From an uncultured Lachnospiraceae bacterium (lineage in GTDB: Bacteria; Bacillota; Clostridia; Lachnospirales; Lachnospiraceae), in contig CAOJLW010000124.1 of the NCBI GenBank assembly GCA_948438565.1, positions 1-6,359 of the forward strand: DNA of 6,359 bases, in the 5' to 3' direction. The position numbers and the translations under genes are program-made. The notes beneath the pieces are model-generated. The model was given only the letters and a program-made list of their open reading frames with translations, was not told the origin of the DNA and searched no databases. The first letter of the stretch is position 1. Every line of letters begins with the position of its first letter. This document shows positions 1 to 5,337 of this stretch, piece by piece.

Positions 1-1
1 A

Positions 2-415
2 CAGGCGAATGGCGCGTTAAAACTTGACAGTATTAGTTCAGAAGTTGTATTATTAGAGGAGGATTTGCTCATTACTATGACACAGGCGGAAGGTTATGTA
101 ACCGAAGGCGATCATGACGTGACGGTCGTTTTGGATGCCAATTTGACCGAAAACCTGATTGAAGAAGGATTTGTCCGTGAATTGATTAGCAAGATCCAGA
201 CAATGCGAAAAGAAGCCGGGTTTGAGGTGATGGACAAGATTTTCGTATCCTATCAGTCCGGCGCTCCTATTGCCGGGATTTTTGAGAGGAACCAGGCTGT
301 TATCCAGTCGGAAGTGCTGGCCAGTCAGATTACGACAGAAAAGCTGGGCGGATATGAAAAAGCATGGGACATCAACGGTGAGCATGTCGTTATGGAAGTC
401 AAAAAACAGGCGTAA
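2..415 (+). CDS. ileS: Isoleucyl-tRNA synthetase, C-terminal fragment (5' end outside window)
   Basis: The frame is open from base 2 and ends at TAA 413-415, giving the last 137 residues of the protein. IleRS charges tRNA-Ile with isoleucine in the cytoplasm. The fragment lies past the catalytic and anticodon-binding domains. It matches the C-terminal extension of the longer, eukaryote-like IleRS type found in many Clostridia. The recognisable core is the stretch VVLDANLTENLIEEGF followed by VRELISKIQTMRKEAGFEV, then a small alpha/beta tail ending EVKKQA. The HIGH and KMSKS motifs are not in the window, so the assignment rests on this tail alone. An internal ATG at 80 has no good ribosome binding site and is not a start. 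The gene is followed by a strong hairpin and then glgP on the same strand. The alternative is a different class I synthetase (for example ValRS), but the tail favours IleRS. Confidence 0.85.
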   Translation, partial: QANGALKLDSISSEVVLLEEDLLITMTQAEGYVTEGDHDVTVVLDANLTENLIEEGFVRELISKIQTMRKEAGFEVMDKIFVSYQSGAPIAGIFERNQAVIQSEVLASQITTEKLGGYEKAWDINGEHVVMEVKKQA

Positions 416-427
416 AGCAGATAACCA

Positions 428-474
428 GGGGGCAACGCCCGGAATGGGGTTGCCCCCGCAATATGATTGCTTTT
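428..474 (+). terminator. Hairpin after ileS, probable but atypical terminator
   Basis: A perfect 9-bp stem, GGGGGCAAC (428-436) with GTTGCCCCC (449-457), can be extended inward by CCC/GGG (438-440 with 446-448). It starts 13 nt after the ileS stop. No T-run follows it directly. Instead a second small hairpin, GCAAT-ATG-ATTGC (458-470), abuts it and is followed by only TTTT (471-474). The first stem is strong enough to end or pause transcription and to protect the ileS mRNA 3' end. With the weak T-tract, partial read-through into glgP is possible. No clear promoter is visible between here and glgP, which also leaves read-through open. Confidence 0.5.
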
Positions 475-518
475 GGGATCTCTTTGCGTCTGATTTTATG
501 AGTGTACATCATGTAAAA

Positions 519-525
519 AAGGAGG
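519..525 (+). promoter_or_regulatory. Ribosome binding site fixing the TTG start of glgP
   Basis: AAGGAGG lies 7 nt before TTG at 533. This is a near-perfect Shine-Dalgarno match at the same spacing as the other starts in the window. It decides for the rare TTG start, which places the known N-terminal region of the phosphorylase correctly. Confidence 0.85.
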
Positions 526-532
526 AGCAGAT

Positions 533-2992
533 TTGAAACAGGAAGTATTTGACAAGGAGCAGTTAAAGCAGGAAATCAGGGATCATGTACGCAAGCTTTA
601 CCGCAAGACTTTGGAGGAAGCCAACGAACAGGAGATTTTTCAAGCGGTATCCTATGCGGTCAAGGATGTTGTGATCAATCAGTGGATGGAGACGCAAAAC
701 AGTATGAAGAAACAGGATCCCAAGGTTGTATATTATATGTCCATGGAATTTTTGATGGGACGTGCCTTGGGTAATAACCTGATTAACCTGACTGCATACC
801 AGGCGGTGGCAGAGGCGTTAGACGAGATGGGTTTGGATTTGAATGTAATTGAAGATCAGGAGCCGGATCCGGCTTTGGGGAACGGCGGCTTAGGACGGCT
901 TGCCGCCTGTTTTATGGAATCCCTGGCTACGTTAGGCTATGCGGCTTATGGCTGCGGAATCCGTTATCGTTATGGTATGTTTAAACAGAAAATAGACAAC
1001 GGTTTTCAGATCGAGGTGCCGGACAACTGGCTGAAAGACGGTTATCCGTTTGAATTGCGGAGACCGGAATATACCTACGAGGTCAAATTTGGCGGATATG
1101 TACGCGCCGTCAATACACCGGATGGCAGGGTGAAATTCCAGCAGGAGGGCTATCAGTCCGTCCGTGCCGTACCTTACGATATGCCGATTTTAGGTTACAA
1201 CAACCATATGGTCAATACGCTGATTATCTGGGATGCGGAACCGACGGAATGCTTTGAACTGGATTCCTTTGACAAAGGGGATTACCACAAAGCCGTTGAG
1301 CAGGAAAATCTGGCCAGGAATCTGGTAGAAGTGCTCTATCCGAACGACAATCATATTGCGGGTAAGGAGCTTCGCTTAAAACAGCAGTATTTCTTTGTTT
1401 CGGCCAGTGTGCAGCGTGCAATTGCACGGTTTAAAAGGAATCATGACGATATCCATGATCTGCCCAAGAAAGTGGCGTTTCAGTTAAACGATACGCATCC
1501 GACCGTGGCTGTAGCGGAATTGATGCGTTATCTGGTGGATGAGGAAGAGCTGCAATGGGAAGAGGCATGGGAGATTACCACGCAGGTATGCGCCTATACC
1601 AACCATACCATTATGGCGGAAGCGCTTGAGAAATGGCCAATTGAGATTTTCTCCAGGTTGCTGCCGAGGATTTATCAGATTGTGGAAGAGATCAACCGTA
1701 GGTTTATTTTGCAAATCCAGGAGCGTTATCCGGGCGATAACAGCAAAATTGAACGTATGGCCATTATCTATAACGGGCAGGTAAAAATGGCGCATTTGGC
1801 CATTGCTGCGGGGCATTCGGTCAACGGCGTGGCTAGGCTGCACACGGAAATCTTAAAAAATCAGGAATTAAAAGATTTTTATGAGATGTATCCGAAAAAA
1901 TTTAATAATAAGACGAATGGGATTACGCAGAGGCGTTTCCTACTGCACGGCAACCAGCTTTTAGCCGAATGGGTAACCAAATATGTGGGTTCCGAATGGG
2001 TAACCGATTTGAGCAGAATAGAAAAGCTGGCTCTCTATGCAGATGATGAAAAAGCACAGCATGAGTTTATGAATATCAAATATCAGAATAAACTTCGACT
2101 GGCAAAATATATCAAAGAGCACAATGGCATTGACGTCGATCCCAGGTCGATTTTTGACGTACAGGTTAAGCGTCTGCACGAATATAAGCGGCAGCTTTTA
2201 AATATCCTGCACATTATGTATCTGTACAATGAGTTAAAGGAGCATCCGGATCGTGAGTTTTATCCGAGAACCTTTATTTTTGGCGCCAAAGCGGCGGCCG
2301 GCTATAAGATTGCGAAGTTGACCATTAAACTGATTAACAGCGTAGCGGAAGTGATCAATAACGATCGGAGTATCCAAGGCAAGATTAAGGTGGTATTTAT
2401 TGAAGATTACCGCGTATCGAATGCGGAATGGATTTTTGCCGCGGCAGACGTCAGCGAACAGATTTCTACGGCCAGCAAAGAAGCGTCCGGTACCGGCAAT
2501 ATGAAATTTATGTTAAACGGCGCGGTTACAATCGGCACGATGGACGGAGCCAACGTAGAAATGGCCGAAGAGGTCGGCAGGGACAATATGTTTATCTTTG
2601 GCATGAGTTCCGACGAAGTCATTATGCATGAAAAGAACAGGGATTATAATCCGATGCAGATTTTTAACAGCGATCAGGATATCCGCAAAGTTTTGATGCA
2701 GCTGATCAATGGTTTTTATTCACCGCAGAACAGCGAATTATTCCGGGAGCTTTACAACTCCCTGTTAAATACGCAGAGCACTAAATATGCCGACACGTAT
2801 TTTATTCTGGCGGATTTCCACTCCTATGCGCAGGCGCAGAGTGAAGTGGAAGAAGCCTATAAAGATGAAAAGCGTTGGGCGAGGATGGCGATGCTCAATA
2901 CAGCGCACTCTGGAAAATTCTCTTCGGATCGTACCATTCAGGAATATGTAGATGATATCTGGCATCTCGATCAGTTGAAAGTAGAATCCTAA
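533..2992 (+). CDS. glgP: Glycogen/starch (alpha-glucan) phosphorylase, GT35 family
   Basis: This cytoplasmic enzyme of 819 residues, a normal family length, uses pyridoxal phosphate (PLP) to release glucose-1-phosphate from alpha-1,4-glucan ends. Family landmarks are in order: YYMSMEFLMGR (about 67-77), DPALGNGGLGRLAACFMES (112-130), QLNDTHPT (317-324), TNHTIMAEALEKWP, VQVKRLHEYKRQ (543-554), and the PLP signature EASGTGNMKFMLN (from 650) with K658 as the expected Schiff-base lysine. No key residue appears to be missing. Where animal enzymes read NGITPRRW, this one reads NGITQRRF (462-469), a change I associate with some clostridial members. The TTG start is supported by AAGGAGG 7 nt upstream. 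No other glg gene is adjacent, so its partners (GlgB, GlgC, GlgA, debranching enzyme) must lie elsewhere. An intrinsic terminator follows 10 nt after the stop. MalP-type maltodextrin phosphorylase specificity cannot be excluded from sequence alone. Confidence 0.96.
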   Translation: MKQEVFDKEQLKQEIRDHVRKLYRKTLEEANEQEIFQAVSYAVKDVVINQWMETQNSMKKQDPKVVYYMSMEFLMGRALGNNLINLTAYQAVAEALDEMGLDLNVIEDQEPDPALGNGGLGRLAACFMESLATLGYAAYGCGIRYRYGMFKQKIDNGFQIEVPDNWLKDGYPFELRRPEYTYEVKFGGYVRAVNTPDGRVKFQQEGYQSVRAVPYDMPILGYNNHMVNTLIIWDAEPTECFELDSFDKGDYHKAVEQENLARNLVEVLYPNDNHIAGKELRLKQQYFFVSASVQRAIARFKRNHDDIHDLPKKVAFQLNDTHPTVAVAELMRYLVDEEELQWEEAWEITTQVCAYTNHTIMAEALEKWPIEIFSRLLPRIYQIVEEINRRFILQIQERYPGDNSKIERMAIIYNGQVKMAHLAIAAGHSVNGVARLHTEILKNQELKDFYEMYPKKFNNKTNGITQRRFLLHGNQLLAEWVTKYVGSEWVTDLSRIEKLALYADDEKAQHEFMNIKYQNKLRLAKYIKEHNGIDVDPRSIFDVQVKRLHEYKRQLLNILHIMYLYNELKEHPDREFYPRTFIFGAKAAAGYKIAKLTIKLINSVAEVINNDRSIQGKIKVVFIEDYRVSNAEWIFAAADVSEQISTASKEASGTGNMKFMLNGAVTIGTMDGANVEMAEEVGRDNMFIFGMSSDEVIMHEKNRDYNPMQIFNSDQDIRKVLMQLINGFYSPQNSELFRELYNSLLNTQSTKYADTYFILADFHSYAQAQSEVEEAYKDEKRWARMAMLNTAHSGKFSSDRTIQEYVDDIWHLDQLKVES

Positions 2993-3002
2993 ATAGCAAA
3001 AG

Positions 3003-3038
3003 CAGACAATCAAAAAACAATCGATTGTCTGATTTTTT
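3003..3038 (+). terminator. Intrinsic terminator of glgP, possibly bidirectional
   Basis: A perfect 9-bp stem, CAGACAATC (3003-3011) with GATTGTCTG (3023-3031), has an 11-nt A-rich loop and is followed by A and six Ts (3033-3038). It begins 10 nt after the glgP stop. The converging gene on the other strand stops at 3048, so its transcript also enters this stem. In that direction only four Ts follow (complement of 2998-3001), so it would be a weaker terminator there. It separates the two converging genes. Confidence 0.88.
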
Positions 3039-3047
3039 CGTTGTTTT

Positions 3048-4127
3048 TTATTTGATCCGACCGGATTTGGCCAAATCCAAATGCTGTATGGTGCCGCAGG
3101 AACCGTTTTCATAGAGGAAAATTCCGGTTTTTCGAACCAGTGCGTTGGTGGAATTGTCTTTTCCTGACTTTAAAGAAAAATCGGTCTGTGTATTTCCAAG
3201 GTAAATGGCGCCGACGCCTGCTTTGCCAAGCGCGCACAGTACGTCTTTGCCGGAGGCGTCTTTGGTCCAGATGACAAGTTGGTCAAATATGGGGTCGTTT
3301 TCATCGATCCAGCCGTTGCCGTCTGTATCATAGGCGGCAAGGTCAGAAAAGCCGTCCCCGCTCTGTGCGCCAAATAATTCCGAACCGTCGTTGATTATGC
3401 CGTCTCCATTTTTGTCAAGAGCCAAAAATCCGCTGCCGTAGGAGAGGTTGGAAATTTCATCCATAATTCCGTCCGCATCCAGGTCAAAATAAAATTTTTG
3501 ATCGGTGACATTGGCGGAGCTGGCATTTAAGTTGATGACTAATGGATCGCAGAGAGCCGCCTGGTTTAACGCGGCGCCAAACGTCGCGCTGCCGGCGTAG
3601 GCTTCTTCAAAAGAGCGGCTCATCGTCAGGGAAAGGTTAAAATCAATTTCGCGTCCGTCTGTCGTCTTGACGGCGCCTTTGGTGGAAAAGGTCGTCGCTT
3701 CCTGTTCCGATTGGTAGGAGCTTTCCGTATAGCTGCCCCCAAACGGTTGCGTAAAGCTGGAGGACGGCTGGCCAAAACCGCCCATCAGGCGGCTGCGCAG
3801 GCTGTCCCTGCCAAATAAGATCCGCAGCAGGTAGCTTAACGATTGTTGTTGTATCGTATACATATCCGGAACCTTCCGTTGCATGGATACCGGATTGCCG
3901 ATGCTTTGCGCTTGTGTAAATTCATTAAAAACATCTTCGCCGGAATCGTTGGCAAAGGATTGTCCGTGGTGGCTTGAGGATGATGTTTCACTGTAGTGTT
4001 CCATAGTCTGTATATTGCTGTTTTTAATAAACCCTCCTCCCCATACAGAGAGTGAGGAGGAAGCAGCCGATGTGCGTTCATAACTCCTGCGTGATGTCAT
4101 AGCTACATTGCTGGATTGTATAATCAC
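3048..4127 (-). CDS. Protein of unknown function with three DxDxDG calcium-binding-type loops
   Basis: The protein has 359 residues and its function is not known. Residues 1-60 are rich in Ser with no hydrophobic signal or membrane segment. Residues 85-150 remain low-complexity (Ser, Gly, Gln, Phe). A conserved-looking block, KGAVKTTDGREIDFNLSLTM, covers 150-169. DPLVINL (194-200) opens the C-terminal module, which carries three Asp-rich loops: DLDADGIMDE (215-224), DKNGDGIINDGSE (238-250) and DTDGNGWIDENDPIF (267-281). These resemble EF-hand-like or RTX-associated Ca2+ loops. GVGAIYL (304-310) and GTIQHLDL (345-352) complete the module. From memory, similar modules occur in proteobacterial hypothetical proteins and inside large haemolysin-like adhesins; this is unchecked. 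Calcium binding is therefore inferred. The start is GTG, chosen because AGGAGG lies 7 nt upstream. The gene follows a terminator, converges on glgP, and lies downstream of a CPBP protease gene on the same strand. It could be cytosolic, or exported without a classical signal. Confidence 0.85.
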   Translation of the reverse strand: MIIQSSNVAMTSRRSYERTSAASSSLSVWGGGFIKNSNIQTMEHYSETSSSSHHGQSFANDSGEDVFNEFTQAQSIGNPVSMQRKVPDMYTIQQQSLSYLLRILFGRDSLRSRLMGGFGQPSSSFTQPFGGSYTESSYQSEQEATTFSTKGAVKTTDGREIDFNLSLTMSRSFEEAYAGSATFGAALNQAALCDPLVINLNASSANVTDQKFYFDLDADGIMDEISNLSYGSGFLALDKNGDGIINDGSELFGAQSGDGFSDLAAYDTDGNGWIDENDPIFDQLVIWTKDASGKDVLCALGKAGVGAIYLGNTQTDFSLKSGKDNSTNALVRKTGIFLYENGSCGTIQHLDLAKSGRIK

Positions 4128-4132
4128 GTATT

Positions 4133-4140
4133 CCCCTCCT
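4133..4140 (-). promoter_or_regulatory. Ribosome binding site fixing the GTG start at 4127
   Basis: On the minus strand this reads AGGAGGGG. The AGGAGG core (4140 down to 4135) ends 7 nt before GTG 4127-4125. It supports that start over the internal ATG ten codons downstream. Confidence 0.85.
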
Positions 4141-4155
4141 ATCTAAAATTAAAGC

Positions 4156-4201
4156 AAAAAAAGCGGCAAACTTAAGAAAATCCGTTTTCTTAAATCTGCC
4201 G
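4156..4201 (-). terminator. Intrinsic terminator of the CPBP protease gene
   Basis: Read on the minus strand, the core stem TTAAGAAAA/TTTTCTTAA has a 4-nt loop CGGA (4184-4181). It is extended outward, past two mismatches, by GGCA/TGCC and a closing C-G pair (4201/4164). A run of seven Ts (complement of 4156-4162) follows just after the stem. The structure begins 36 nt after the protease stop codon. It also lies within the 110 bp ahead of the next minus-strand gene, with the T-run ending 28 nt before that gene's GTG. It should therefore limit, or condition, read-through into the Ca-loop protein gene. Confidence 0.85.
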
Positions 4202-4222
4202 TCCTTGGTCCCATTAAGATAT

Positions 4223-4236
4223 TTGAATGCATTCAA
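4223..4236. repeat. Perfect 14-bp palindrome, TTGAATGCATTCAA
   Basis: The sequence is its own reverse complement over all 14 bases. It lies immediately after the protease stop codon (4240-4238 on the minus strand) and before the terminator stem. As RNA it would make only a short 5-bp stem, so a DNA-binding site for a dimeric regulator is the more natural reading. No regulator can be named and no promoter is clearly attached. Chance occurrence in AT-rich spacer DNA is possible. Confidence 0.35.
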
Positions 4237-4237
4237 G

Positions 4238-5116
4238 CTATATATCGGAAAAATCTGGAGATTGCTTAATAGCGGAACGCGTGATATTTTTTTGGAATAG
4301 GATCAGGCCTACGACGCCAAGAATGATGGATAGAAGCAAAAAAACCATGGAGTAGACAGGGTTGGTATATAGGGCGCCGTCCGTTGGGATTAAAACACCC
4401 CAGCCGTTGTAAAGGATATGCAAAAGAATCGGCAGGCCGATGCCGTTGTCCCGGCCGCAGATATACCCCAAAAACAGTCCCAGGAAAAATGCGTAAATCC
4501 CCTGAATGAGATTCAGATGGAATACGCCGAATAAAAATGCCTGCAGCAGATTGGCCGCCCAGAACGGGAGGCTGCGTTTGGCGGATGAAAAAATAACGCC
4601 GCGGAACGTCAGTTCTTCTGCAATCGGCCCTAAAATGACGGCATATAAAATCAGAGGCAGAGAAGGCTGGCCAGAAAGGCCCGCGCTTTCCATTAACTGG
4701 ATATAGAACTCCATCCACCAAGGGAAAAAGCTGGCGGACAGGCTGGCTAAAAATCCGGATACAATTTGTAAACCCGGCACCAACAGGATCAGGCTGATGA
4801 TGAGAGCGGGGTTACGCAGACGGGAAAAAGACTGCCGCAAGTCCTTGCCAAATTGTTTGAAATACCAAAATCCAAACAGAAGGATGCCGCAGGACGCATA
4901 GAGGATGGAAATGATCGTGCTAAAGGCAGTGGTTTCGGATAAGGTGACAAACTGCGCCATCAGATCGGCGGACGAGATTTTTGTGCCGGAGAGGATATTG
5001 GAAAAACAAATCTGCATCAGGCAAAAGCCGATGGCGGGGAGAACTACGATAAATTGCAGGCAAAGCGTAACAAGCAGCGGTAAAAAGCAAAAGAAAAAAT
5101 ATCCGACTTTTTTCAT
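4238..5116 (-). CDS. CPBP-family (CAAX/Abi-type) intramembrane glutamic protease
   Basis: This is a 292-residue polytopic membrane protein with hydrophobic stretches near 7-36, 63-84, 104-126, 153-166, 184-199, 203-221 and 254-274. The three CPBP motifs are intact: EELTFR (E167, E168, R172), FGVFH (F196 to H200) and HILYN (H233, N237). In this family these residues form the active site inside the membrane. Relatives include eukaryotic Rce1 CAAX proteases and bacterial proteins linked to bacteriocin self-immunity or to membrane protein processing. No bacteriocin gene is visible here, so the substrate is unknown. The start is ATG 5116, with AAAGGAG 7 nt upstream and MKKVGYFFFC beginning the first membrane segment. 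The frame stays open upstream to 5260, but that part would lie upstream of the likely promoter and has no ribosome binding site. The gene ends with its own terminator and is divergent from rel. Confidence 0.92.
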   Translation of the reverse strand: MKKVGYFFFCFLPLLVTLCLQFIVVLPAIGFCLMQICFSNILSGTKISSADLMAQFVTLSETTAFSTIISILYASCGILLFGFWYFKQFGKDLRQSFSRLRNPALIISLILLVPGLQIVSGFLASLSASFFPWWMEFYIQLMESAGLSGQPSLPLILYAVILGPIAEELTFRGVIFSSAKRSLPFWAANLLQAFLFGVFHLNLIQGIYAFFLGLFLGYICGRDNGIGLPILLHILYNGWGVLIPTDGALYTNPVYSMVFLLLSIILGVVGLILFQKNITRSAIKQSPDFSDI

Positions 5117-5123
5117 AGTATGG

Positions 5124-5130
5124 CTCCTTT
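5124..5130 (-). promoter_or_regulatory. Ribosome binding site fixing the ATG start at 5116
   Basis: On the minus strand this reads AAAGGAG and ends 7 nt before ATG 5116. It decides for the shorter 292-residue protease over the 340-residue open frame that begins at 5260. Confidence 0.82.
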
Positions 5131-5158
5131 GGTATGATGAATAATTGACTATATCCGT

Positions 5159-5187
5159 ATTGTAACATATGCCAGAAAAAGGCGCAA
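5159..5187 (-). promoter_or_regulatory. Candidate promoter for the CPBP protease gene
   Basis: On the minus strand there is a -35-like TTGCGC (5187-5182), a 17-bp spacer, and a TACAAT -10 (5164-5159) preceded by TG one base away, giving an extended -10 element. The start of transcription would fall near 5152, leaving a leader of about 36 nt with the ribosome binding site inside it. A perfect TTGACA at 5202-5197 on the same strand has no -10 at proper spacing (the TACAAT is 32 bp away), so I did not use it. Confidence 0.6.
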
Positions 5188-5244
5188 ATCGTAAGTTGTC
5201 AAAAAAAACATGAAAAAGAAAACCTTTTTTGTTTGTTTTAATCG

Positions 5245-5280
5245 TTGCATTTTGACACATAATTCCTTATAATACATAAT
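5245..5280 (+). promoter_or_regulatory. Two overlapping candidate sigma-A promoters for rel
   Basis: Pair 1 is TTGCAT (5245-5250), a 17-bp spacer, and a perfect TATAAT (5268-5273). Pair 2 is a perfect TTGACA (5252-5257), a 17-bp spacer, and CATAAT (5275-5280). The two are offset by 7 bp. A- and T-rich tracts at 5201-5240 sit where an UP element would be. The expected transcription starts, near 5280-5288, leave a 5' leader of about 50 nt before the rel ATG. At least one of the pairs is very likely a real promoter. Confidence 0.75.
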
Positions 5281-5325
5281 ACTTATTTTTTTGAGTTCGG
5301 AAAGCCAAAAAAGTTGACAGGATTG

Positions 5326-5334
5326 GGTGGTGAT
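5326..5334 (+). promoter_or_regulatory. Ribosome binding site of rel
   Basis: GGTGGTGAT matches the ideal GGAGGTGAT at 8 of 9 positions. The GGTGG core ends 7 nt before ATG 5338. It is the only non-consensus site of the four in the window, and it supports ATG 5338 over an in-frame TTG at 5323 that overlaps the region just upstream. Confidence 0.7.
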
Positions 5335-5337
5335 GGC

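Noticed and set aside
270..536. An 88-codon open frame overlapping the ileS end and touching the glgP start.
   Set aside because: It is in another frame of a clear ileS tail, has no ribosome binding site and its protein is not family-like. It is a shadow frame.
1965..2005. A 14-bp direct repeat, CCGAATGGGTAACC, occurs twice 27 bp apart inside glgP (EWVT twice).
   Set aside because: The spacing is exactly nine codons, and both copies align with normal family sequence in this region, so there is no insertion. Likely chance.
3170..3373. Additional frames within the Ca-loop protein gene, here and at 3836-4081.
   Set aside because: They overlap the longer frame with a good start site and recognisable motifs, and have no motifs of their own.
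5117..5260. An N-terminal extension of 48 residues on the CPBP protease.
   Set aside because: It would need translation from upstream of the likely promoter, has no ribosome binding site, and ATG 5116 has a good one before a typical first membrane segment.
5210..5272. A 20-codon frame starting MKKKTFFVCF between the divergent genes, considered as a leader peptide.
   Set aside because: There is no ribosome binding site, and the frame runs through the rel promoter elements, so it would lie upstream of the expected transcription start.
5314..5319. A further TTGACA just ahead of the rel start, considered as a third promoter.
   Set aside because: Its -10 position would fall inside the coding region and shows no TATAAT-like sequence.
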